Below are positions 1 through 7,475 of a DNA stretch of 64,000 bases, in pieces. Location: the NCBI GenBank assembly GCA_031262225.1, contig JAISIC010000058.1, positions 1 to 64,000 of the forward strand, given 5' to 3'. The stretch's first letter is position 1, and every line of letters begins with the position of its first letter. This DNA is from Ruminococcus sp. (GTDB lineage: Bacteria; Bacillota; Clostridia; Oscillospirales; Ruminococcaceae). Below the pieces are notes generated by a model. It was not told the DNA's origin. It saw only the letters and a program-made list of their open reading frames with translations, and searched no databases. A program made the translations under genes and the position numbers.

Positions 1-357
1 AGGGACGGTTTTGAATGTGCCCGCATAAAGCAGAAGTTGTTCTCCTTTTTGCCGCGTTATATCGTCGAAATTGAAAACCAAAGCCACATGGTCGTGAAGG
101 ATTTCACGCTCCTAAAACCGCACTATCACGTTGAAGGTACCGGGTGGCAGGTCGAAGGTGATTATTGGGCACACGAATACATAATCAAAGACTTCGACGA
201 GGTTATAATGCGAATCTCAAAACACTGGCTCACATGGGGCGACAGCTATGAACTGGATATCCCCGACGATAAAAACACTATCTTAGCACTCTGCACTGCC
301 ATCGCAATTGACTGCATGAACGCAGATGCAACCAGAAGCTCCATTTCTTCAAGATAA
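1..357 (+). CDS. LURP-one-related / YxjI-like family protein, 5' truncated by the window edge
   Basis: The frame is open from base 1, so the gene begins before the window; the TTG at 37 is internal. The visible 118 residues read ARIKQKLFSFLPRY, then KDFTLLKP, then GWQVEGDYWAHEY, then ISKHWLTWGDSYELDI. This is the order of conserved strands in the C-terminal half of the LURP-one/YxjI (tubby-like beta-barrel) family. Bacterial members are small cytosolic proteins of unclear role, so no function is inferred. The gene ends just before the promoter of the ribosomal-protein operon and belongs to a separate upstream unit. Confidence 0.75.
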   Translation, partial: RDGFECARIKQKLFSFLPRYIVEIENQSHMVVKDFTLLKPHYHVEGTGWQVEGDYWAHEYIIKDFDEVIMRISKHWLTWGDSYELDIPDDKNTILALCTAIAIDCMNADATRSSISSR

Positions 358-381
358 AAAGTAAACTTTTTGTGAACGATA

Positions 382-410
382 TTGACTTTTAGTTTACTAT
401 GTGATATACT
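382..410 (+). promoter_or_regulatory. Sigma-A promoter of the rplJ-rplL operon
   Basis: TTGACT (382-387), a 17-bp spacer, then TATACT (405-410). A start near 417 would give a leader of about 150 nt before rplJ, which matches the leader element described next. Confidence 0.8.
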
Positions 411-420
411 CAATAACGAT

Positions 421-530
421 GTATTCTTAAGACAGTAAGAGTGTTTGTTTCACAAACACGTAATTCTTACCGAGGAAATCAGTTATAGCTTTAACTGTGC
501 CCTGTCTTTAATACGACAGGGCTCTTTTGT
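421..530 (+). ncRNA. Ribosomal protein L10 leader (autoregulatory attenuator)
   Basis: A transcribed leader of about 110 nt lies between the promoter and rplJ. It contains a paired block around 435-468, where GTGTTTG and CAAACAC form a hairpin next to GTAAGA/TCTTAC pairing. The ACCGAGGAAATC segment follows, then an intrinsic terminator. This is the known layout of L10 leaders in Bacillota, where L10(L12)4 binds the RNA to limit its own synthesis. The identity is inferred from position and overall fold; a covariance-model hit would settle it. Confidence 0.65.
499..528 (+). terminator. Intrinsic terminator/attenuator in the rplJ leader
   Basis: The perfect 8-bp stem GCCCTGTC/GACAGGGC (499-506/515-522) is followed by TCTTTTGT and lies 40 nt before rplJ. 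It must be conditionally bypassed for rplJ-rplL expression. Confidence 0.8.
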
Positions 531-564
531 ATACATTTATAATTTTCAAGGCAGGTGAAACAAT

Positions 565-1089
565 TTGGCAAGTCAAGCAATTTTGGAAGGCAAAAAGGCT
601 CGCGTTACCGAGCTTGCAACCTCCATCAAGGAAGCCACAGCAGGCGTTATCGTTGACTACAAAGGTATTAACGTTGCCGACGACACCGCTTTGCGTAAAG
701 AGCTTCGCGAACAGGGCATCAACTACTTCGTTGAGAAAAATTCCATCTTACGCCGCGCATTTGCAGAGGCAGGAATAACAATTCCCGAAGATGTTCTCAA
801 AGGCTCTTCCGCACTCGCTCTCACCGCTTCCGACCAAACAGCACCCGCAAGAATTTTGGGCGAATTTTCCGACCGTCCCGCAATTTCAAAGGCAGGGATA
901 TTCAAGCTTAAAGCAGGCTTTATTGATGCTGACGTTTATGACGCTGTCGGCGTGAACAAGCTCTCGAAGATTCCTTCCAAGGAAGTCCTTCTTGCACAGC
1001 TCGTCGGGTCTCTCCAAGGTCCTATGCAGAAACTGGCTGCAACATTACAGGCACTCGCAGACAAGAAGTCCGCAGAAGAAGCGGCGTAA
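565..1089 (+). CDS. rplJ: 50S ribosomal protein L10
   Basis: L10 forms the base of the ribosomal stalk and carries L7/L12 dimers. The 174-residue product has the usual L10 length. It shows the N-terminal rRNA-binding part (VIVDYKGINVADDTALRKELRE, residues about 28-50, and the NSILRRAF stretch) and an alpha-helical, Lys/Ala-rich C-terminus that binds L7/L12 (MQKLAATLQALADKKS). The start is TTG at 565, preceded by AAGGCAGGTG at about 548-557; no in-frame ATG precedes the conserved core. It heads the rplJ-rplL unit and is followed 27 bp later by rplL. Control is expected through the L10 leader and attenuator upstream. Confidence 0.97.
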   Translation: MASQAILEGKKARVTELATSIKEATAGVIVDYKGINVADDTALRKELREQGINYFVEKNSILRRAFAEAGITIPEDVLKGSSALALTASDQTAPARILGEFSDRPAISKAGIFKLKAGFIDADVYDAVGVNKLSKIPSKEVLLAQLVGSLQGPMQKLAATLQALADKKSAEEAA

Positions 1090-1116
1090 CTTTTATAATT
1101 TTAAGGAGTATTTATC

Positions 1117-1485
1117 ATGGCATCCGAAAAAATCACATCAATGATTGAAGATATCAAGGCAATGTCCGTTTTGGAACTTTCCGAGCTCGTAACCGCAATT
1201 CAGGACGAATTCGGCGTAACCGCTGTTATCGCCGCTGCAGGTGCTGCTGCTGCCGCTCCCGCTGCTGAAGAAAAGAGCGAATTTAACGTTTGTCTCAAGT
1301 CCTTCGGCGACAAGAAGATGGACATCATCAAGGCTGTTAAAGACCTCATGGGTCTCTCCCTCAAGGAAGCTAAGGAAGCTGTTGAAGCGGCTCCGAAGGT
1401 TCTCAAAGAAGCTGTTCCCAAGGCTGATGCAGAGGAACTTAAGAAGAAACTTGAAGAAAAAGGCGCTACAATCGAACTTCAATAA
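1117..1485 (+). CDS. rplL: 50S ribosomal protein L7/L12
   Basis: L7/L12 is the flexible stalk protein that recruits and activates translational GTPases. The 122-residue product has all three parts: an N-terminal dimerisation helix (residues about 1-32), an Ala-rich hinge (about 38-52) and the globular C-terminal domain with [19 protein letters not shown] near residues 70-88. AAGGAGT at 1103-1109 is a strong ribosome binding site for the ATG at 1117. A terminator hairpin follows at 1511, closing the ribosomal transcription unit. Confidence 0.98.
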   Translation: MASEKITSMIEDIKAMSVLELSELVTAIQDEFGVTAVIAAAGAAAAAPAAEEKSEFNVCLKSFGDKKMDIIKAVKDLMGLSLKEAKEAVEAAPKVLKEAVPKADAEELKKKLEEKGATIELQ

Positions 1486-1510
1486 TCGGTTTATTATCAC
1501 CGCGAATACA

Positions 1511-1532
1511 GCCCCTGATTTAAGGGGCTTTT
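1511..1532 (+). terminator. Terminator of the rplJ-rplL operon
   Basis: GCCCCT (1511-1516) pairs with AGGGGC (1523-1528) and is followed by TTTT. It lies 26 bp after the rplL stop. Confidence 0.85.
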
Positions 1533-1545
1533 CGCATTTGTATGT

Positions 1546-2169
1546 ATGAAAAGTTATAGTACAGTAAAAGAGCACTATTCCTGTTCTTTCACCGAGCGGC
1601 GTTCTGAATTTATTTCCGATATCTTCCCGGTTTCTTCTTCCGAAGAGGCTTTAGAACTTATCGGCTCTGTTAAGTCTGCTCACAAAAAGGCTTCCCACGT
1701 CGTTTCGGCTTATGTTTTGAGAGACGGCTATGCGAAGTTTTCCGATGCGGGCGAACCTTCCGGAACCGCGGGAAAGCCTGTCCTTGACGTGATTACCGCG
1801 AATGAATTATCAGACGTTCTAATCACCGTGACAAGATATTTCGGCGGTGTTTTGCTCGGTGCAGGAGGACTGACAAGGGCGTATTCGACAGCCGCTTCGA
1901 TGGCTGTCAAAGGCTCGCAAATACAGACTTTTCTGCCCTGCAAGCCTGTGACAATAACCCTTTCTTACACCCTTTACGGCAAGTTTCAAGCTTTTTGTTC
2001 AGAGCTTCGCTACATTAAAATGTCCGAGCCGGTTTTTACAGACGAGGTTAGCATAGATATAAAAATCCCCACCGAAATGAAGGATGAATTTCTGTTTGAG
2101 ATAACCGATATTCTTAATGCTAACTTCAAAATTGTTGAATATGACGAAATTTACGGCGATTTTTCGTAG
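1546..2169 (+). CDS. YigZ / IMPACT family protein
   Basis: The 207-residue protein carries the family hallmarks FSDAGEPSGTAGKP (residues about 64-77) and TRYFGGVLLGAGGLTRAYS (about 97-115), and has the YigZ two-domain length (N-terminal UPF0029/IMPACT domain, C-terminal DUF1949-like domain). The N-terminal domain is the one shared with eukaryotic IMPACT, which binds GCN1 and affects translational stress signalling; the bacterial role is not firmly established. The ATG at 1546 has no obvious Shine-Dalgarno and lies only 14 bp past the rplL terminator, so expression may depend on read-through or an unseen promoter. Confidence 0.9.
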   Translation: MKSYSTVKEHYSCSFTERRSEFISDIFPVSSSEEALELIGSVKSAHKKASHVVSAYVLRDGYAKFSDAGEPSGTAGKPVLDVITANELSDVLITVTRYFGGVLLGAGGLTRAYSTAASMAVKGSQIQTFLPCKPVTITLSYTLYGKFQAFCSELRYIKMSEPVFTDEVSIDIKIPTEMKDEFLFEITDILNANFKIVEYDEIYGDFS

Positions 2170-2178
2170 GATTTCACA

Positions 2179-2208
2179 AAGACTTTTTATGTCGATTTTC
2201 AGTATAAC
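2179..2208 (+). promoter_or_regulatory. Candidate promoter for dgt
   Basis: AAGACT (2179-2184), an 18-bp spacer, then TATAAC (2203-2208), placed just after the YigZ gene. The -35 match is only partial. A start near 2215 would leave the ATG at 2216 leaderless, which favours the ATG at 2252 for dgt. Confidence 0.35.
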
Positions 2209-2251
2209 ATAGTATATGAAAATAAACCAAAAGTGGGTTCGGGTAGAAATT

Positions 2252-3241
2252 ATGAGAGAACAGTGGGAAGTTATAGAACTTGGATTGCTTGCAAAGGAAG
2301 CAGCGTTGTCGCGAGACGGGAAGAGGGCAATAGACGAAAAGCCCTGTCCGATCCGCACGTCTTTCCAGCATGACAGAGACAGGGTTATACACTCCAAAGC
2401 GTTTCGCAGGCTTAAGGGCAAGACGCAGGTTTTTTTAGCCCCCAAAGGCGACCACTATCGGACCCGCCTCACCCACACGCTTGAAGTTTCGCAGATATCG
2501 AGGACAATTGCAAGGGCCTTGCGGCTCAACGAGGACCTCACCGAGGCGATTGCTCTCGCCCACGATCTGGGGCATACGCCGTTCGGTCATTCGGGCGAAT
2601 ATGTTTTGGATCGGATTAACGGAATCGGCTTTGCACACCATATCCAAAGCGTTCGCGTTGTGGAGTGCCTTGAAAAGGACGGTGCGGGGCTTAATCTGAC
2701 ATTGCAGGTGAAAAACGGCATAGCGGGACATTCACGAAAAGCCCCCGTGCCCGAAACTGTCGAGGGGCAGATTGTTCGCGTTTGCGATAAGATTGCATAC
2801 ATAAACCATGATATTGAAGATGCGGTCTGTGCAGGGATTTTGACCGAAAATGACCTGCCAAAAGATTGCACCGAAATCTTAGGGAAAAGCAAGTCGGCAA
2901 GGATAACAAGCATGGTGACGTCGATTATCACGGGCTATAAGGGCGAGATAAAGATGTCGGATGACATTCAAAAGGCTCACGACGACCTTGAAGTTTTTTT
3001 AGAGGAGCATATCTACTTTGATTCGTCGGCAAAGGCGGAGGAAAGCAAGGCAAAGTCCCTTGTTGAATCACTTTTTACATATTATAAAAACCACCCCGAC
3101 AAGATGCCGTCTGATTTTATAAAAATAATGGAGACCGACGGTGTGGAACGTGCCGTGACCGATTACATAAGCGGCATGACCGATGGCTACGCTATGGACA
3201 GGTTTGAAAATTTATTTATACCGCGGGTTTGGGCAATTTAA
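2252..3241 (+). CDS. dgt: Deoxyguanosinetriphosphate triphosphohydrolase-like HD protein
   Basis: Dgt-like enzymes are HD-domain metal enzymes that hydrolyse dNTPs to the nucleoside and triphosphate, adjusting dNTP pools. The product (329 residues from the chosen start) has RDRVIHSKAFRRLKGKTQVF, the metal-ligand segment TRLTHTLEVSQISRTIAR, the HD pair in AHDLGHTPFGHSGE, and a later VCDKIAYINHDIEDA segment. The start at 2252 (MREQWEVIE) fits the family N-terminus; an in-frame ATG at 2216 would add 12 residues. In many Clostridia dgt precedes dnaG and rpoD; here two extra genes intervene. Members of this family with 330-350 residues are annotated dGTPase-like, and the exact substrate is not shown by the sequence. 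Confidence 0.9.
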   Translation: MREQWEVIELGLLAKEAALSRDGKRAIDEKPCPIRTSFQHDRDRVIHSKAFRRLKGKTQVFLAPKGDHYRTRLTHTLEVSQISRTIARALRLNEDLTEAIALAHDLGHTPFGHSGEYVLDRINGIGFAHHIQSVRVVECLEKDGAGLNLTLQVKNGIAGHSRKAPVPETVEGQIVRVCDKIAYINHDIEDAVCAGILTENDLPKDCTEILGKSKSARITSMVTSIITGYKGEIKMSDDIQKAHDDLEVFLEEHIYFDSSAKAEESKAKSLVESLFTYYKNHPDKMPSDFIKIMETDGVERAVTDYISGMTDGYAMDRFENLFIPRVWAI

Positions 3242-3264
3242 AATATCTTACGGAGTAAATACCA

Positions 3265-5295
3265 ATGGATACAGGAACGTTGATTGCAACGATAATCGGT
3301 GCGGTGATAGCCGGAGTTTTCGGGCTTATCACCAAATATCTTGAGCTTGATTTTGAAAAAAAGAAGGCGGAAATTGCACGCGGTGCTGCCGCAGATGAAA
3401 CCTCGGAAGAATCAAAAGAACAAACTGTTATTGAAGCCGCTCCGCAAAAGAAAGAATATTCTTGGTTTCAGAGGAATTTCCGCAAGCTCTCGACTGCGGG
3501 CTTTATCGTCGCGGGGGTTGTTGCCGTCGTGATAATTGCGGTGATTGCGATTCCGGCGATTATTAAGAGCAACGAAGACGGCGAAGATGATATCGCGGTG
3601 CCCGTCATGGAAAGCGTGACAACGCCGGCAGAAACAGAACCGGCAGTGAAAACCTCCGCAGAAATCATGGCGGAGCAAAAGGACGCTGTCGGGCTTCTTT
3701 ACGGCAATGACGACGCCTTGAAGGGCAATATCTTTGCCGTGGAGTATAAAAACGAACAATACCTTGTTACGACCTTCCGCACTCTGCTCGCCGGTTACGC
3801 TGACGGCAACAAAAGCTTTAGGATTGATTTTGAAAATCATAACGATATTTTATCTTCTGACCTAACTCTCGCGGGCTATTCGCCGCTTTATAACGTTGCG
3901 ATATTAAAGCCCAAAAACGCGATAGATATTCCTGCTTTTACCTTAAGCAAAAACGACCCCTTGGTATATTCGGAAATTTCGGCTTTCGGAACATCTACGA
4001 GCGACGAAACCGCACGCAATATTGCAAAGAACGGTGTTATAACACAGGACAAGCGTGAAGACGGCTCAACGGGACTTCCGTTGCTTGTGACCGATGCTGT
4101 ATGCAAAAACATGAGCGGTGCTCCTGTTTTGGATTTGAATGACTTAACGAGTGTTGTTGCTATCGTTCCGGCGATAGCAATGGGCGAAGAAAGAATATTA
4201 ATACCTGTAAGCTATATAGAAACTGTACTTAACGAGATGTCAATCCCTAACACAACTATGGTGAGCTTTGACGCCGATGAGTTGCCTGAAAAGTTCCCCT
4301 ACTTATGGCAATTCCCTATTCAGACCGGGTTTGAAGATGTAACGCTTGGCAAAGACAGTGAAGGCACTTACCTATTCCAAAAAGCTGGTATAAGCGTTGA
4401 AGAATATAATGGTTATTCTTATTTGGTTGAAAGGGGTTTTGGACAAGCACTGTATAGGGGTGCAAATAATGATGAAAATGTAGTTGATTACGGCTACTTG
4501 GAAGATGGTTATGTCGACGACCTGAATAAGCCGTATTTCAGATATAACGAAGACAAAAAATTATCAAGCATGACAGACGGCAAAGGAAACACATTATTTG
4601 CTAAAGATTATTTTGCACTTTATACCACAGGCGATAAAGAAAAGATTGTAGCTTTTAAAGGCGAAGTTCAATTTCAATTTGACGGAAAATACATATGCAT
4701 TAGCGATGAAAATAAAATATTAAAAAACGATTTTGAAACGGTTCCCGAGCGGCTTAAAATCACAAGCAATGCTGACGGATATTTGATTCGGATTGATGAT
4801 ACCGAAACCGGACTTTTTGCTTATATCAACAACAACGGATCGTATGGCGTTGCGATGGATGAAACAATAGGCGGCTATTTTGATCTGACAAACAGGAAGT
4901 TAGTTAATTCTGATATGACTGCGACGATAACCGGCGACAATAAAAATATTGAAGTTTATTACAAGGCAACACCTGATGTCAAAGGAAAAATTTATTTTTC
5001 AGAGGACGAAAATATTTCGGTGCTGTCGATAAAAAACAATGATTTAACCGGCTATAAGTTTGCAGGCGGCGATATGACGATATTTAATAACGCAGACGAA
5101 TCTGCCTATTACGGCAAGGCTGACAATGCACTTTTTTACGGTGAAAAAAATGACGGGTATTTTGTAAACGGCAGGGGTATTAAAATATCTGACACTTACT
5201 ATCTAATCGGCAATTTTGACAACGGCAAATTTGACGACACATACTATCCCTTCCTTTTAGACTGGCACGATATTAAAAAAACTTCGGAGCAGTAA
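3265..5295 (+). CDS. Membrane-anchored protein with a degenerate trypsin-like domain (paralog 1 of a tandem pair)
   Basis: Not a named family that I recognise. The 676 residues begin with a hydrophobic helix (about 4-24, TLIATIIGAVIAGVFGLITK), an acidic/charged linker, and a second membrane helix (about 78-98, STAGFIVAGVVAVVIIAVIA), then a Thr/Pro/Glu linker. Residues about 140-315 look like a chymotrypsin fold: IFAVEYKNEQYLVTTF, then LAGYSPLYNVAILKPK, then KNMSGAPVLD followed by SVVAIVPA. The catalytic His and Asp positions are lost and only a Ser (about residue 284) remains, so protease activity is unlikely. The last 350 residues are beta-rich and acidic with Asp/Gly/Tyr repeats. GGAG at 3252-3255 serves the ATG. 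It is probably cotranscribed with dgt and dnaG. Confidence 0.75.
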   Translation: MDTGTLIATIIGAVIAGVFGLITKYLELDFEKKKAEIARGAAADETSEESKEQTVIEAAPQKKEYSWFQRNFRKLSTAGFIVAGVVAVVIIAVIAIPAIIKSNEDGEDDIAVPVMESVTTPAETEPAVKTSAEIMAEQKDAVGLLYGNDDALKGNIFAVEYKNEQYLVTTFRTLLAGYADGNKSFRIDFENHNDILSSDLTLAGYSPLYNVAILKPKNAIDIPAFTLSKNDPLVYSEISAFGTSTSDETARNIAKNGVITQDKREDGSTGLPLLVTDAVCKNMSGAPVLDLNDLTSVVAIVPAIAMGEERILIPVSYIETVLNEMSIPNTTMVSFDADELPEKFPYLWQFPIQTGFEDVTLGKDSEGTYLFQKAGISVEEYNGYSYLVERGFGQALYRGANNDENVVDYGYLEDGYVDDLNKPYFRYNEDKKLSSMTDGKGNTLFAKDYFALYTTGDKEKIVAFKGEVQFQFDGKYICISDENKILKNDFETVPERLKITSNADGYLIRIDDTETGLFAYINNNGSYGVAMDETIGGYFDLTNRKLVNSDMTATITGDNKNIEVYYKATPDVKGKIYFSEDENISVLSIKNNDLTGYKFAGGDMTIFNNADESAYYGKADNALFYGEKNDGYFVNGRGIKISDTYYLIGNFDNGKFDDTYYPFLLDWHDIKKTSEQ

Positions 5296-5301
5296 AAAAA
5301 C

Positions 5302-7470
5302 ATGGATACTGGAACCTTAATTGCAACAATAATCGGTGCGGTGATAGCCGGAGTTTTCGGTCTCATTACCAAATATCTTGAATTGCGGTTTGAGAAGAAG
5401 AAGGACGAGCTGCCAAATAATCCTCCGCCAAAAGATGCTGACGATGACGGAAATGTCACCGCCATTGAAGAGGATAATCACTCGACAGAGGCAGCCCATA
5501 CCACCAAAAAGAAAACGAAGTTTTCTTGGATAGAACAGAATTTCCGCAAGCTCTCAACTGCGGGCTTTATCGTCGCGGGTGTTGTTGCCACTGGGATTAT
5601 TGTGATGGTTACAGTTCCGGCGATTAAAAACAACGGAGCTCCCGATAGCGGGGACGGAATCGTCGTTCCTGCAATTGAAAGCGTGACGACACCGGCGGAA
5701 GAAACAGTAAATATCGAAGATTATGCGGATTCGATTGCAAGAATTGTTACTAAAGATGATATTCGTTCCGGAAATGCCTTCGCTGTGAACTATAAGAATA
5801 AACTTTATTTTGTAACAACCTTTTTTGCCTTAACCGAGATTTATGAGGATACAGATGCCAATGACGGATTTTACCTTCATTTTGAAACGCAAAACGATAT
5901 CTATTCAAAAGACTTAACACTTGTGGGTTACTCTCCGCTTTATAATGTTGCGGTTTTATCGCCTAATATATTCCCGGATATAAAGGGTTATGAACTGTCG
6001 GAGACAGAAGCTTCGATGCTTACCGATATATCTGTAATCGGAATGGAATTAATCGGAACTACATCCAAGAAGATTGCAAAACCGGGCAAGATTATGCTTA
6101 ATGATTTTTACGACAATATATCCCAATGCAATCTTTATTTATCGGACGCCAAGCTTTTACACATGGACGGTGCTCCGGCAATTGCTGATGACCTTAAAAC
6201 GGTTATCGGAATGGCAAACGGCGAAATGGATGATGACAAAAGCTTTATAATTCCCGCAAGCTACATTAAAACTGTGCTTGACGAAATGAGTAAACCCGAA
6301 ACGACTATAACCTCTTTCCCTGTTGATGAACTGCCGGATAAATTCGTTTATTTCGGCTCAAACAACAGGGAAGGCGGAGCTACTGTCCTTTTGACCAGAA
6401 AAGATGGCGTTGTTTATCAAAAAGGAGACGACATCGATTTTATGGGCGAATACATCTATGCTGAAGATAAGGAATATTACAATGGCATTCGGTGGTTGAC
6501 AGACGGCGAAACCGTTTCGTTTATGGATTTTACCACACTCGTGTGGTTAAATCAGAATATTGATGATTCCGGCAAAGAAAGTGTTGAATTTATAAAGGTA
6601 CATGATGATTTAAACCCTAATTATGATCTTCCCTATTTCTGCTTGACGGTGGAAGAAGATTATGCATATATTTATGATCCGGACGATGGTATAATATCGT
6701 ATGTGCAGTTACAAGAAACTGCGGGTACAGTTGATTACGTCCAGATTTGCGATTTAAATCAAACAGTATTTGTTTGTGTAACAGAGAAATATATAGAATA
6801 CAACGAATACAGCGAAGACAATAAAACTGTATACTTCTATCCTGATGAGACCGAGACGGATTTGTCCGCTTTCGGCGGCGTTATGCCCGAAAACCTCACC
6901 CTGAAAAGGAATGAGGACGGATATAAACTATATCTTACTGATAAAAACACCGGATTTTCTGCATATATAGACGAGGACGGTACATTCATGGTCTCAAGCT
7001 CGAAAAATCTTTACGGCGGTAATAACACGTCAGATGGCAACGTATTTATCCGAAGAGAATCGGAAGACGGTGATACCGAGAACGATATGCTTGTCACCTC
7101 TTCAGTGACAGACAGCGAAAACTATCAATTTATTGTGTCAAATGACAAGCTTTCGGATCAGGGCAGAGATTATGCCACAATTAGAGTTTCTGAGAATGAA
7201 ATTTACAGGCTTGCTCTTGAACGCGATAATTGTATAGTTTCGTGGTATAGTGATAAATCAACCTATTGCTACAATTCTGATAATGATCAAATGGTTTATC
7301 ATAAGTACTACATGGACGGCATTGTGATGTATGACATGGATACACTCAAAGCTGTTTACATAGACGAAAGTCATTATGTTATCAGTATGACAGACGAAAA
7401 CGGCTACCTTATCGGTGAACCTTACCCTTACCTTCTTGACTACAACGACATTCCCGACAGCACGGAGTGA
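5302..7470 (+). CDS. Membrane-anchored protein with a degenerate trypsin-like domain (paralog 2 of a tandem pair)
   Basis: A 722-residue paralog of the preceding gene, starting 6 bp after it, with its ribosome binding site (CGGAG, 5285-5289) inside the upstream gene. The first 27 residues are identical to paralog 1 (MDTGTLIATI then IGAVIAGVFG and so on) and the second helix region KLSTAGFIVAGVVA is also identical, while the C-terminal halves are strongly diverged. The protease-like core is present (AFAVNYKNKLYFVTTFF; VGYSPLYNVAVLSP; LHMDGAPAIADDLKTVIGMANG) but the Ser position is Asp, so all three catalytic residues are gone. A long acidic extracellular region follows. It is tightly coupled to dnaG, whose ribosome binding site lies within its last codons. 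Function unknown; a cell-surface sensing or binding role is only an inference. Confidence 0.75.
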   Translation: MDTGTLIATIIGAVIAGVFGLITKYLELRFEKKKDELPNNPPPKDADDDGNVTAIEEDNHSTEAAHTTKKKTKFSWIEQNFRKLSTAGFIVAGVVATGIIVMVTVPAIKNNGAPDSGDGIVVPAIESVTTPAEETVNIEDYADSIARIVTKDDIRSGNAFAVNYKNKLYFVTTFFALTEIYEDTDANDGFYLHFETQNDIYSKDLTLVGYSPLYNVAVLSPNIFPDIKGYELSETEASMLTDISVIGMELIGTTSKKIAKPGKIMLNDFYDNISQCNLYLSDAKLLHMDGAPAIADDLKTVIGMANGEMDDDKSFIIPASYIKTVLDEMSKPETTITSFPVDELPDKFVYFGSNNREGGATVLLTRKDGVVYQKGDDIDFMGEYIYAEDKEYYNGIRWLTDGETVSFMDFTTLVWLNQNIDDSGKESVEFIKVHDDLNPNYDLPYFCLTVEEDYAYIYDPDDGIISYVQLQETAGTVDYVQICDLNQTVFVCVTEKYIEYNEYSEDNKTVYFYPDETETDLSAFGGVMPENLTLKRNEDGYKLYLTDKNTGFSAYIDEDGTFMVSSSKNLYGGNNTSDGNVFIRRESEDGDTENDMLVTSSVTDSENYQFIVSNDKLSDQGRDYATIRVSENEIYRLALERDNCIVSWYSDKSTYCYNSDNDQMVYHKYYMDGIVMYDMDTLKAVYIDESHYVISMTDENGYLIGEPYPYLLDYNDIPDSTE

Positions 7471-7475
7471 AAAAT

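Noticed and set aside
1241..1270. GCTGCT-rich run in rplL as a possible repeat expansion
   Set aside because: It encodes the normal Ala-rich hinge of L7/L12.
1138..1575. 145-residue minus-strand open frame over rplL
   Set aside because: It is antisense to a certain ribosomal protein gene, Phe/Cys-rich with no ribosome binding site, and an artefact of the Ala/Lys-rich coding strand.
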